A stretch of 64,000 bases of DNA from Streptomyces radiopugnans (GCF_900110735.1 NZ_FOET01000017.1:62001-126000); one strand, 5' to 3'. Positions 17,363 to 25,905 are shown, numbered from the stretch's first letter. Translations and numbers: made by a program. Notes: generated by a model not told the origin, from the letters alone.

Positions 17363-18844
17363 GTGCCGGCACGACTGGGACGGACCGAAGGGCGGGCCGG
17401 CGCGCGGACCGAGAGGCGGTCCGAGAGGCGCAGTGCCGTGGTCTGGTCGGTGGTGCTGGTGGCCGGGCTGGGGTTCGTCCTGCTGCTGTTGCTGGTCCGC
17501 GCCCGGTGGGCGCCGTTGCGGCGCACCGATCAGGCCGTGGCCGACGCCCTGAACTCGGTGGTGGCCGAGGGCGCGGTGCTCGCCCGGGCCATGGGAGTGC
17601 TCACCGATTTGGGCGGCACACCGATGCTGCTGTGGCTGCTGGGCGTCGGTGTGCTGTGGCTGGTGCTGCGCCGCCAGGGGTGGGTCGCCTTGTACGTGGC
17701 GGCCACCGCGCTCGGCGCGATGGGCCTCAACGCGCTGGTCAAGGAGCTGGTGGGCCGGGCGCGGCCGGTGGTGGAGGAGTCGCTGTCCGTCCAGTCGGGC
17801 ATGAGCTTTCCCAGTGGGCATGCGCTGGGGTCGACGGTGTCCTACGGGGTGTTGCTGCTGGTGTTCCTGCCCGTGGTGGGTCGCCGGGCGCGCCCCGTGT
17901 TCGCCGCGGTGATGGTGTCGGCCGTCCTCGTGGTGGGTCTGACCCGGATGGCGCTGGGGGTGCACTACCTCAGCGACGTGGTGGCCGGGTGGCTGCTGGG
18001 CCTGGTGTGGCTGGGTCTGACCGCCATCGCCTTCCGGCAGTGGCGATGGGGGGCTCTGCCGGGGGCGCGCGGGACGCCTCCTCTGTCGGCCGGGCTGGAG
18101 CCCGCGCCCTCGGGGGGCCTGCGGCCGGTGCCGCGGCGGCACTCCCCCGCGCTGCCTCGGCCCGCGCACGCGCTGGTGGAGTTGCTGGTGGCCTGGGTCC
18201 TGATCGCCGCTTTCTTGTACGGCCTGGGCTACTTGTTGGTGGAGGCGGGATCGGACCCCGGGCCACCGGGCTGGGACCGTGCGGTGGCGCTGTGGGCAGC
18301 CGACCTGCGCACCCCGTGGCTGGATACCGTGGCCGGCCGGGTGGAGGTCCTCGGCGGCACACCGGGCATCATCACCGGGGCACTGGTGATCGCTCCGCTG
18401 GGGGTCGCCGTGACCCGTGACTGGCGGCCCGTGGCCGTGGTGGGTCTCGGGCTCGCCGGTGAACTCACCCTGTACCTGGCCCTGACCATTGCCGTCGCCC
18501 GGGAACGCCCGGAGGTCGCCCAGCTCAACACCGGTCTGCGGCCGATGGCGAGTTTCCCGTCCGGGCATGTGGCCGCCACCGTCACGCTCACCTTGTGCGC
18601 CGCGATCACCGCCTTCCGGGTGACCCGGGGGCGGTGGTGGCGGCTGGCTGCCGCGGCCCTGGTGGTGCTGGCCCCGGCGGCTGTGGCGTTCCAGCGTCTG
18701 TACGCCGGAGTGCACCACCTCAGCGACGTCCTGGCCTCCGTCCTGCTGGCCGCGCTCTGGATGGCGGCGTGCTGGTGGGTGACCCGGCCGCCGTCGGTGA
18801 CGCCGTTGTGCGCTGTTCCCGAGGAGACGGCCGGGGCGCGATGA
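17363..18844 (+). CDS. Membrane protein with two PAP2 phosphatase domains
   Basis: 493-residue membrane protein with two tandem PAP2 (type 2 phosphatidic acid phosphatase) domains. Domain 1 shows KELVGRARP, FPSGHALGS and TRMALGVHYLSD; domain 2 shows VARERPE, FPSGHVAAT and QRLYAGVHHLSD, so both carry the three catalytic motifs. Such enzymes dephosphorylate lipid phosphates such as undecaprenyl pyrophosphate or phosphatidate at the membrane. A single PAP2 domain of about 200-250 residues is usual; the tandem fusion is uncommon. GTG 17363 is chosen because AGAAGGGA lies just upstream; ATG 17336 would add nine residues. A 19-base IS-end-like sequence begins at the base after the stop codon. Confidence 0.88.
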   Translation: MPARLGRTEGRAGARTERRSERRSAVVWSVVLVAGLGFVLLLLLVRARWAPLRRTDQAVADALNSVVAEGAVLARAMGVLTDLGGTPMLLWLLGVGVLWLVLRRQGWVALYVAATALGAMGLNALVKELVGRARPVVEESLSVQSGMSFPSGHALGSTVSYGVLLLVFLPVVGRRARPVFAAVMVSAVLVVGLTRMALGVHYLSDVVAGWLLGLVWLGLTAIAFRQWRWGALPGARGTPPLSAGLEPAPSGGLRPVPRRHSPALPRPAHALVELLVAWVLIAAFLYGLGYLLVEAGSDPGPPGWDRAVALWAADLRTPWLDTVAGRVEVLGGTPGIITGALVIAPLGVAVTRDWRPVAVVGLGLAGELTLYLALTIAVARERPEVAQLNTGLRPMASFPSGHVAATVTLTLCAAITAFRVTRGRWWRLAAAALVVLAPAAVAFQRLYAGVHHLSDVLASVLLAALWMAACWWVTRPPSVTPLCAVPEETAGAR

Positions 18845-18863
18845 GGGCCTGTAAGACGTTCGG
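18845..18863 (+). repeat. IS-end-like 19-mer, copy 1
   Basis: GGGCCTGTAAGACGTTCGG begins immediately after the PAP2 stop and is matched 18 of 19 bases, in opposite orientation, at 31212-31230. It looks like a terminal inverted repeat of an IS256-type element, but a chance match cannot be excluded. Confidence 0.35.
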
Positions 18864-19043
18864 CTCTGCCTCACCTTCGGTGGTGACGGTGAGTGCTCAC
18901 CTGTGATCATTGAGCGTGCATGCTGCGAGCGCGCTCGTGGGAACGGTGTTCTCGGGGTTGCCGGAGCCGTACGACGAGACGGTGGGGAGCCGGCTACCGT
19001 GCGACTGCCGCGCGATCGGGTGTGTTCACACCAGGAGCGCGGG
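18864..19043. other. Region without a supported gene
   Basis: Short stretch between the IS-end-like sequence and the LPMO terminator. It contains frames reading for example VHAASALVGTVFSGLPEPYD, which I could not assign. Confidence 0.3.
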
Positions 19044-19095
19044 GAGCCCCGTCGGGGCAGGGTGACCAAACGGGTCCCCTGCCCCCACGGGGCTC
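19044..19095 (-). terminator. Stem-loop after the LPMO gene
   Basis: 19-base arms (19044-19062 with 19077-19095, GAGCCCCGTCGGGGCAGGG) with one mismatch and a 14-base loop, about 65 bases past the LPMO stop. Confidence 0.7.
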
Positions 19096-19160
19096 GGTCG
19101 GCCGGGCGGCGGGTTACCGGCGCCCGGTCAAGGGCGGTGCCGTGTGCGGCGCTCTCCGGC

Positions 19161-19835
19161 TCAGCCGAAGTTCACGTCGCTGCACCACATGTAGGCCTGG
19201 TCGAGGTGCGAGGCCTGCCAGATCACGAACAGGATGTGGTGTCCGGTGTAGCCGGAGGTGTTGACGTTGAACCTGATGTCCTGCGCCGGGGCGAAGCGGC
19301 CGGTCTGCGTGATGAAGTCGAGGTTGCCCCAGCCCAGGGTCTGGGTCTTGGGGTTGAAGCCCTGCTTGCTCACGTAGACCCTGAAGTAGTCGGCACCGTG
19401 GGACGCCTGGTCGTGCAGCTGGATCGTGAAGTTGTTGCTGACGTTGGTCGTCTTCCACGCCCCGGGCTTGTTCAGGCTGGCGTTCCTCGAGAGGTTGTTG
19501 CTGCAGAGCGTCCCGTCGGGGGTCCGCGCCTGGAACTGGCCACCGAGGCCGTCGCGGAGCGCGCTCATCCAGTTCCACATGGTGTCGGGGTTGGCCTGGA
19601 ATGCCTGGTAACACATGGGGTCTTCGGTCTGCATGGCCGGGCTCGTGTGGTTGCTGCCCCACGTCTTCCAGCACTGGTAAGCGCGGGTGGCGGGGTTGAC
19701 GATGGTGCCGTGAGCCTGGGCGGGGGCCGACCAGGTCAGTGCGCCGACGACCACGGCGAACAGCATGACGAGCGTCTGGAGGGGCCGGCGGAGGGACGAC
19801 CGCGAACGCCCGTTTAACGGACTCTGCTTGCGCAT
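19161..19835 (-). CDS. Secreted AA10 lytic polysaccharide monooxygenase (chitin/cellulose active)
   Basis: 224-residue copper-dependent LPMO of family AA10. A 41-residue signal peptide ends in SAPAQA, so cleavage exposes His42 (HGTIVNPATRAYQCW), the N-terminal His of the copper brace. The second copper His is in the QASHGADYFRVYVSKQGF stretch. Four Cys (YQCWK, DPMCYQ, TLCSNN, MWCSDV) can make two disulfides, and the domain ends in the family-typical WCSDVNFG. It consists of the catalytic domain alone, with no extra carbohydrate-binding module. AA10 enzymes oxidatively cut crystalline chitin or cellulose. A perfect CebR operator 35 bases before the start points to induction by cello-oligosaccharides, which favours cellulose. 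Confidence 0.93.
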   Translation of the reverse strand: MRKQSPLNGRSRSSLRRPLQTLVMLFAVVVGALTWSAPAQAHGTIVNPATRAYQCWKTWGSNHTSPAMQTEDPMCYQAFQANPDTMWNWMSALRDGLGGQFQARTPDGTLCSNNLSRNASLNKPGAWKTTNVSNNFTIQLHDQASHGADYFRVYVSKQGFNPKTQTLGWGNLDFITQTGRFAPAQDIRFNVNTSGYTGHHILFVIWQASHLDQAYMWCSDVNFG

Positions 19836-19869
19836 GTGGGGGGAACTCCTTCCAGTTGCAACGCTGCGA

Positions 19870-19883
19870 TGGGAGCGCTCCCA
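19870..19883. promoter_or_regulatory. CebR operator (cellulose-utilisation repressor box)
   Basis: TGGGAGCGCTCCCA, a perfect 14-bp palindrome identical to the established CebR box of Streptomyces, 35 bases upstream of the LPMO start. CebR, a LacI-family repressor, is released by cellobiose/cellotriose. Confidence 0.88.
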
Positions 19884-19929
19884 ACGGTACGTCTTCTGAG
19901 TGAAATGTCAATGAAACGAACGGAGTTGA

Positions 19930-20530
19930 TTACAGGAGTGGGCGGCGAGCAGGGAATCTGCCGTGAGCCGGGAGCCGGAACCGTTCACGTGTTCCGGACA
20001 GGGCTGCCCCGCGGTGAGCGGGCGGCATGGGCTGCGGCTCGGCCGTCGCCGGTTCCCCACTGATGGTGGTTCTCCCGCCGAGCCCTCCGCCCTCACCCAC
20101 GTAGCGGCCACCGGCTCGACGATCCGCCGGTAGTCCACCGCGAGCACCTCCGCGGTCGCCGCCTCGTGCCAGTGCGACACGACAGTCCCCGCGCCAAGGG
20201 CCTCTTCGGCCACCGCCGATACCGCCCCGCGCACCCGCAGCGGGCACTCCCGCCACGTCCGGAGCGGCCAAGGGCCACGATGAGCTCCTCCCGGTCGATC
20301 ACCCGGCCCTCCAACACCGCTTCCACCTCGGCGAATCCGACCCCGATTCGTTCCGCCCGAGAGCGAAGCCCCTCCGCCCGCACCCGGGCAGCCGCCTTCC
20401 GCTCCTCCGGCAATCCCGACCATCGAATGCGTCGGCCGACTCGACTTCACCGAGCCGGAGTTGAGCCAGCGACCCCTGCCACGGCGACACCGGGAACACG
20501 CCTGACCAGAGAAGCCCAGCCACCACATCC
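19930..20530 (-). pseudogene. Unidentified decayed gene
   Basis: Minus-strand frames hold protein-like stretches in at least two frames: RVRAEGLRSRAERIGVGFAE and VEAVLEGRVIDREELIVALG near 20265-20400, and SHWHEAATAEVLAVDYRRIV near 20090-20190. They read as one acidic/basic soluble protein interrupted by frameshifts. I do not recognise the family, and no start or ribosome site is evident. Otherwise the 850 bases between the LPMO and the RTX gene show nothing I can support. Confidence 0.3.
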
Positions 20531-20682
20531 GGAGAGACATCGGCTTACCATGACGCCGCGTCAGCTCGCGGTCTTGCAGATCCGGACCGGCAGGGGAGAC
20601 TGCCTTTACGACCGGGCCCGCCCGATCCCCGGCAGCACGCCAAGCAGATCGGTCCACCGTCACTCCACCGAGATGAGGCTTC

Positions 20683-21453
20683 ATGAACCGAAACCGAGCC
20701 ACCGTCGGCGCGGTCGCCGTGACCCTGTTAACCGCCGGCCTCGCCGTCGGCCCGGCAGCCGCCGCCACCGCCGCCGAGGCGAAGGCCCGCGTCGGAGCCG
20801 ACTGGGCAACTCAGTCGATCGTCTTCACCGCCGCTGCAGGACAGACCAACAACCTCAACATATTCTCCATGTACACCAGCGACGGGATCCGGCGGATCGG
20901 CTTCAGCGACGTGGTCCCGCTCGAACCGGGCGACCACTGTGCGTACTCCAGAGCCGAGGACACCACCTCCGTCGTCTGCGAACTGCCAGCCGACAGTCCC
21001 CGGCCCGACAGGATCGACGTCTTCCTCGGCGACGGCAACGACACGATCGCCGCCTTCACCCCCGGGATCGGCACCGTCAGCGGCGGCCCCGGCGACGACG
21101 AACTGCACGCCCACACCGCACGCACGGTGCTGGGCGACGCGGGGAACGACATGGTCATGGGACCCGCAGCCCTGCACGGCGGCGACGGCATGGACCACCT
21201 GATGGGTGACGGCGGCAACCAGCGGATGTGGGGCGGCCGGGGCGACGACATGATCGAGGGCTACGGCGGTGACGACATCGTGCACGCCGGCCCCGGCGAC
21301 GACCACGCCATGGGCGGGGACGGCCGCGACATCGTCCTCGGCGGCCCCGGCGACGACACACTGGACGGCGAAGGCGGCGACGACCTCGTCTGCGGTGGCC
21401 CCGGAGAGGACACCCTCGAAGGCGGACCCGGCCGCAACATCGTCCTCCCGTAA
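20683..21453 (+). CDS. Secreted RTX (hemolysin-type Ca2+-binding repeat) protein with TTA codon
   Basis: 256-residue exported protein. The signal peptide (MNRNRATVGAVAVTLLTAG, cleavage near AAAATAAEA) is followed by about 70 residues without a known domain, then at least seven RTX nonapeptide-like repeats from residue 145 on (GGPGDDELH, GGRGDDMIE, GYGGDDIVH, GGPGDDTLD, GEGGDDLVC). RTX repeats fold into a parallel beta-roll on binding calcium. There is no enzymatic domain, so a structural or adhesive role is inferred. Codon 16 is TTA (20728-20730), within the signal peptide, so translation should need bldA and occur late in development. AGG lies just before the ATG. A decayed asparagine synthase gene follows directly. 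Confidence 0.87.
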   Translation: MNRNRATVGAVAVTLLTAGLAVGPAAAATAAEAKARVGADWATQSIVFTAAAGQTNNLNIFSMYTSDGIRRIGFSDVVPLEPGDHCAYSRAEDTTSVVCELPADSPRPDRIDVFLGDGNDTIAAFTPGIGTVSGGPGDDELHAHTARTVLGDAGNDMVMGPAALHGGDGMDHLMGDGGNQRMWGGRGDDMIEGYGGDDIVHAGPGDDHAMGGDGRDIVLGGPGDDTLDGEGGDDLVCGGPGEDTLEGGPGRNIVLP

Positions 21454-22030
21454 GAGCCTGTCCCATGTGGTGGTCGGCTCGTTGGGAGCGTCGGGAGTGC
21501 TGCGCAGCGGGTCGGGGACGAAGTTCTCGGCGGCTCCGACGAAGTCGACGGGGAAGGAGCGGACGGGGCCGGCACCCTGCTCCTTCCAGGCCTTGGCGGC
21601 GAGCGCGGTGACGGCCGAGGAGTCCAGTCCACCGGACAGGAGACCGCACAGCGGGACGTCGGAGATGAGCTGCCGGGACACGACGTCCTCGAGGAGTTCC
21701 CGGACGGTGCGCACGGTCCGGTCAAGGGAGTCCGTGTGCTCCACGGCCTCGAGCGCCCAGTACCGGTGCTTGCTCGGCCCCTGGCGGCGCACGCGGCCAG
21801 GGGCCCGGGGCGGAACTCCGACATGCCCGTGAAGACGGCGTGTTCGGGGGCCTTGGCCATGTCCGGTGTCTCGCGGACCCCGTCGGCGTTCACACGGCGG
21901 GGGATCTCCGGATTGGCCAGGACCGCCTCGGGTTCGGAACCGAGAAGGACGCCGTTGGGGGTGGGGTGGTGGAGCGGCTTGACGTCCAGGCGGTCGCGGA
22001 CCGGGACCGGTTCCTCATCCGCTCAACCGA
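21454..22030 (-). pseudogene. Internal fragment of asparagine synthase (AsnB-type)
   Basis: Two minus-strand frames cover the middle of a glutamine-hydrolysing asparagine synthetase. The first (near 21800-22025) reads VRDRLDVKPLHHPTPNGVLL, GSEPEAVLANPEIPRRVNAD and APEHAVFTGMSEFRPGPL. After a frameshift near 21790-21805 the second reads KHRYWALEAVEHTDSLDRTV, then ISDVPLCGLLSGGLDSSAVT with the SGGLDSS ATP-pyrophosphatase loop. The N-terminal Cys glutaminase region and the C-terminal half of the synthase domain are both missing. The fragment abuts the RTX gene stop, suggesting a deletion joined them. Confidence 0.75.
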
Positions 22031-22074
22031 CGGTTCCGCACATGTACGTCGTCCTCTCCCTGGTGTGGTCGCTC

Positions 22075-22108
22075 GCGGCCCTCGGGTCCGACCAACCCCG
22101 AGGGCCGC
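22075..22108 (-). terminator. Stem-loop after the 22.2 kb MFS gene
   Basis: Perfect 12-bp inverted repeat (22075-22086 with 22097-22108, arm GCGGCCCTCGGG), 10-base loop, about 60 bases past the MFS stop. Confidence 0.65.
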
Positions 22109-22166
22109 GCACCGTGCGACCGGGCGAGTTCCGGTATGTTTCGGGCGCCCGGGGCCCTTGTGGCGG

Positions 22167-23393
22167 TCAGGTGCCGTCCGGCCATGTCAGGCGCCGGGCG
22201 AAGTGGGCCCCCACGGCCACGACCATGAGGGTGGCGGTGATGCCGCCGAGAGTCATGACCGTGGACGGGGAGGTGCGGTCCAGGGCGAAGCCGCCCACCA
22301 GCGCACCGAGCGAGATCGTCGCCTGGAAGGACGCGGTGAACAGCACCGAGGCCGCCTCGGGCGCACCGGGGGCCGCCTTGGCGAACCAGGTCTGGGAGGA
22401 GACGGGAACCGCGCCGTACCCGACGCCCCAGACGACCAGCAGGGCCACGACGCCGAGTTCCCAGCGCCCCAGGACCGGCAGCAGCAGGGCAGCGACCGCG
22501 ATCATGCCCGCGGCGGCACCGAAGACGGCCCGGGGGCGGCGGGCGACCATCGCTCCGCCCAGGAAGTTCCCGGCGATGCCCGCGGCGCCGTAGATCAGCA
22601 GGAAGACGGTGATCACCTGGGGGCCGATACCGGTGACCTGCTCCAGGAACGGCGTCACGTAGGTGTAGGTGCCGAAGTGCGCCAGCACGACCAGGAAGGT
22701 CAGCAGCAGCGCGAAGCGCGTGTTGACGCTGCCGAACATGCCCCGCAGCACGCTCAGGCGGGTCGCCCGGTCCGGCGGCAGCGGTGGCATGACCAGCATC
22801 AGCATGACCAGCACACCGACCGTCAGGACGCCCATGACGACGAACGCCGTGCGCCATCCGGCCAGATCGCCGATGAAGGTGCCGGCCGGCACGCCGAGCA
22901 CCGAGCCCAGCGGCACCGCGGAGAAGATCACCGCTGTGGCGCGGCCGACCGACTCCGCGGGCACCAGGCGTTCGGCCAGCCCCGCACCGATCGACCAGAA
23001 GCCGCCGATGACGATGCCGACGACGGTCCGGGAGAGCAGAACGAGCCAGTAGTCCGACGCCACGGCGGCCAGGAAGTTCGCCACGGCCAGCAGGAACATG
23101 AACACGCACAGCATCAGACGGCGGTCGATGCGCGCGGCCGCCACGGTGACCACCGGTGCGGAGACGGCCGCGAGGAAACCGGGCATGGTCATCATCAGAC
23201 CCGCCATCCCGTCCGAGACGGTGAAGCTCGATCCGATCATGGTGAGCAGGCCGATCGGCAGGATCTCGGTTGTGACGATCGAGAAGATTCCCAGCATCAC
23301 CGAGACCACGGCCAGCCATCCGACCAGCGGGGATCGGGCCGGCAGATCGGTTCCGCCGGGGCGGCGCGTGACGGCGGTGTTTGTCGGGGCCAT
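22167..23393 (-). CDS. MFS transporter, AraJ/NepI-like 12-helix family
   Basis: 408-residue major facilitator with 12 predicted helices. The first helix region (GIFSIVTTEILPIGLLTMIG) and the VSAPVVTVAAARIDRRLMLC loop match the AraJ/NepI-type efflux group (sugar, nucleoside or drug efflux). ATG 23393 is preceded by GGACGGA. The gene is flanked by decayed genes (asparagine synthase on one side, an AraC-type regulator on the other); the AraC remnant may once have been its regulator. The substrate is not readable. Confidence 0.87.
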   Translation of the reverse strand: MAPTNTAVTRRPGGTDLPARSPLVGWLAVVSVMLGIFSIVTTEILPIGLLTMIGSSFTVSDGMAGLMMTMPGFLAAVSAPVVTVAAARIDRRLMLCVFMFLLAVANFLAAVASDYWLVLLSRTVVGIVIGGFWSIGAGLAERLVPAESVGRATAVIFSAVPLGSVLGVPAGTFIGDLAGWRTAFVVMGVLTVGVLVMLMLVMPPLPPDRATRLSVLRGMFGSVNTRFALLLTFLVVLAHFGTYTYVTPFLEQVTGIGPQVITVFLLIYGAAGIAGNFLGGAMVARRPRAVFGAAAGMIAVAALLLPVLGRWELGVVALLVVWGVGYGAVPVSSQTWFAKAAPGAPEAASVLFTASFQATISLGALVGGFALDRTSPSTVMTLGGITATLMVVAVGAHFARRLTWPDGT

Positions 23394-23689
23394 GGGTTCC
23401 GTCCTGTGAAGGGCCTGTCGTTGCGCGGTCAGTCCAGCAGGCCCCGGGCGGCGAGGGCTGGCGGATTCGCGACATCACCCTTGCGGTACGAGGACGGTGT
23501 CACGCACCTGCCGAACCGCCGTCGGATCGTCACCGCCGGTCAGAGGAGCCGGTTCCGGAACTTCACAGCAGCGGCCCGTACCGGGCGGGCAAACCCCAGC
23601 CATGGGCGACTTCGGCAAGTCGGCCGCCGCCGCACTCCGGAGCGGTTCCAGGGGAAGGCGCACCCGCCCGCCCTCTCCGAGCCCGTCGG
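23394..23689. other. Region without a supported gene
   Basis: About 300 bases upstream of the MFS gene. It should contain the MFS promoter. No intact gene is seen; it may include the lost N-terminal part of the AraC-type regulator. Confidence 0.35.
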
Positions 23690-23930
23690 CGAGGACCGTA
23701 TCCTCACCGACGTCCTGTCGTGGGTGACACAGCGCCTGGACAGCCAGGTGACGGTGGACGACATGGCGCAGCGCGTCCAGCCGGCTCGGCGCCGGCTGGA
23801 GACCACACGTCTGAGCGTGGAGCGGATCGCCGTTCGGACCGGCATGGGCACGGCCGCGACCCTGCGCCGGCACTTCGGCCGCACCGCACGGCGGGGGTCC
23901 GCCCGAGTCCCGCCGGCGCTGGTTCCGCGC
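23690..23930 (+). pseudogene. Remnant of a GlxA/AraC-type regulator with internal deletion
   Basis: A plus-strand frame reads VLSWVTQRLDSQVTVDDMAQ, then LETTRLSVERIAVRTGMGTA and ATLRRHFGRT. These are the first and second helix-turn-helix parts of an AraC-type C-terminal domain, but about 30 residues that normally lie between them (the RTFHRRF... and RLERARELL region) are missing, and after RRHFGRTARR the family sequence stops. The N-terminal effector domain is not recognisable. Confidence 0.6.
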
Positions 23931-24108
23931 CCGGGGAGAGGCGGGAGGAGCCGGACCGGCGGGCGTCCCCGCCGCCCCAGGACAGTGATGCCCGCCGTCC
24001 GGGGAACGGGCCGGGACGCCGCGGGCGTCCACCAGATCAACCAGATCAAACCGGCCGGATCACGGCCGGTCCCACGTCCGAGTCCGTCGTCGATGAGGAG
24101 CACACCCT

Positions 24109-24928
24109 GTGAACACCGCGGACACCTCCGCTCCGGCCGTTCCCCCGGAAGCCTTCTACCGCGATCTGGGACACGGCCGGTATGCGAGCGGTCCGGCCAC
24201 CGCGGGGCCCTGGAGCCCCGATTGGCAGCACGGCGGGCCACCCTCGGCGCTGCTGGGAAGAGCGATGGAACGGCACGAGCCGCGGCCGGGCTTCCGGCTC
24301 GCCCGGATGACGGTGGAACTACCGCGTCCGGTGCCCGTCGCCGACCTCCACGTCAGCGTCCGGACCGTGCGCTCGGGCCGCCACGCGGAGCTGCTGGAAG
24401 GGGAGATCGGCTCCGGCGGGGAAACGGTGATGCTGGCCCGTGCGTGGCGGATGGCCGCCGGTCCGCCGGACACGCCGTCCTTGCGCTCAGCGCCCCCCCG
24501 CGCCGCCCCTGCCCGAAGCCCAGCCGGCGCACACCATGGCAGGCGCATACCTGGCGGGCTACGTCGCCGCCATGGAATGGCGTTTCGAGCCGGGCACCGG
24601 ATTCGACACCCCGGGGCCCGGCACGGCCTGGGTGCGTCAGCTCGTCCCACTGCTGGCCGGATGCGAGGACACACCGCTCACCCGTGCGCTGACCGTGGCG
24701 GACAGCAGTTGGGCGGTCGCCTTCGAGCTGGACCACCACCGCCGGCTCGTCATCAACACCGATGTCACGCTCGCCCTGCACCGCGACCCGGTGGGCGAGT
24801 GGCTGTGCCTGCGGTCGGCCACGGACGCCAGTCCGCACGGATCGGGGCTGGCCGTGGGGCGCCTGGACGACACGGCCGGCGACTGCGGTCGCGTGGTGCA
24901 GACGCTGCTGGTCGGCCGGCGCCGGTGA
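24109..24928 (+). pseudogene. Acyl-CoA thioesterase-like protein, frameshifted at a C7 run
   Basis: Two overlapping plus-strand frames form one thioesterase-family (double hotdog, TesB-like) protein of about 272 residues. Frame 1 runs from GTG 24109 through AFYRDLGHGRYASGPATAGP, HGGPPSALLGRAMERHEP and LPRPVPVADLHVSV; frame 2 continues as YLAGYVAAMEWRFEPGTGFD, AWVRQLVPLLAGCEDTPL and SSWAVAFELDHHRRLVINTD to the stop at 24928. The join falls at seven Cs, 24493-24499. Everything else looks intact, with good codon bias on both sides, so this is either a recent slippage mutation or a sequencing error; if repaired it would be functional. Confidence 0.7.
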
Positions 24929-24948
24929 ACACCGACCGCACGCGGAAG

Positions 24949-24981
24949 CCGCCGGTCCTCGGAGTGCGCGAGGACCGGCGG
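24949..24981 (+). terminator. Stem-loop after the thioesterase-like gene
   Basis: Perfect 12-bp inverted repeat (24949-24960 with 24970-24981, arm CCGCCGGTCCTC), 9-base loop, 20 bases past the stop. Confidence 0.7.
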
Positions 24982-25036
24982 TCGGGGGTGATCCGGGGAA
25001 CGCGCAGCGGTTCGAGGGAACGGCGCCTGGAGCCCG

Positions 25037-25219
25037 TCACTCGGGCCAGTGGGCCAGGAGCTTACGGGGACCGCGGAAGGGCACGTCGGCCGGGAGGTCG
25101 AAGTCCTGGTCCTGGACCATGCGCATCCCGGACGCCCGCTGGGCCAGGAGATCGAGGGCGATCCGCGCCTCCGTCTGCGCGAGCGCGGCACCGACGCAGC
25201 AATCGCCGTCCGACTCCAC
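25037..25219 (-). pseudogene. C-terminal fragment of a cytochrome P450
   Basis: The last about 57 residues of a P450: CCVGAALAQTEARIALDLLA then DFDLPADVPFRGPRKLLAHW. The Cys and VGAALAQTEAR belong to the heme-ligand loop and L-helix. Everything before the Cys region, including the I-helix and the FG.G.H part of the heme motif, is absent and replaced by the tail of another gene. Confidence 0.65.
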
Positions 25220-25390
25220 TCACGGCCGGCCGGACAGGCCCTGGCAGGGGGGCTCCGACGGGGTACCGGGAGGGAGATCCTCGCGCTCCTCCTCGGTGAA
25301 GGCGCGGCCGACGTTCGCGCAGAGGTGGCCGAACCACGCGTCCGGGCGCACGTCGAACGCGGAGCGCAGCCCCTCGCTCTCCATGACGAG
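25220..25390 (-). pseudogene. C-terminal scrap possibly from a WD40/nSTAND protein
   Basis: A frame ending at the TGA 25220-25222 reads RSAFDVRPDAWFGHLCANVG and RAFTEEEREDLPPGTP. Large WD40 or STAND proteins in Streptomyces often end this way (..W..HLC...GR.FT..E...LP.G.P). No domain is left, so the assignment is tentative. It lies directly against the P450 fragment. Confidence 0.3.
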
Positions 25391-25445
25391 CCGCGTGCCT
25401 CGCAGAACCGAGGAGGAGTCGGTGTGGTGGGGAATGGTGCCGATA

Positions 25446-25794
25446 CGGGGCCCTGGTCGACACCGCGCTGCGCGAGACCGAAGCCGGCGTCGCGGAGCCG
25501 GACCCCGACCCGGAGGTGCTCCAGACCGCCATGTGGCAGGCCGCCCGCCACGGCCTGAACGAGGACCTCATCAGCCCCGGAGGCCGGCGCGTCCGCGCCG
25601 GCGACGCCGTGAGCCGGCTCCTGGCACACATCGGTCCCGCCCTCGACACGGCCGGCGACACCCGTGAAATCACCTCACTCGTCCACCGCCTGCTGCAGCA
25701 GGGCACCGGCGCGGACCGCCAGCGCCAGAGCCTGGCGGAAGGGGGGATCGACGCCGTCATCGCCATGGTGATCGATGCCAGCGCCATGCCGTGA
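25446..25794 (+). pseudogene. C-terminal fragment of a carboxylate-amine ligase (YbdK/GCS2 type)
   Basis: About 115 residues read ALVDTALRETEAGVAEPDPD, EVLQTAMWQAARHGLNEDLI, AVSRLLAHIGPALDTAGDT and GADRQRQSLAEGGIDAVIAM, the end of the glutamate-cysteine ligase family 2 (YbdK, carboxylate-amine ligase). The catalytic N-terminal two thirds are missing. It faces the thioredoxin-like gene and is one of several truncated remnants between 21.4 and 25.8 kb. Confidence 0.65.
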
Positions 25795-25905
25795 GGGGCA
25801 TGCCTGTGCGGGGCGCGGGATTTCCGTGCGGGAGGGATTCCTCGGAACCCACTCACCCGGTCCGGAGCCGGCGGTGGTTCAGTGGAACGCGAAAAGCCGT
25901 GCTCC

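Noticed and set aside
21840-24692. A 950-codon plus-strand open frame opposite the MFS gene
   Set aside because: Low-complexity His/Asp/Gly/Arg sequence that is the antisense of an MFS gene; only its short AraC-like part (23690-23930) is protein-like.
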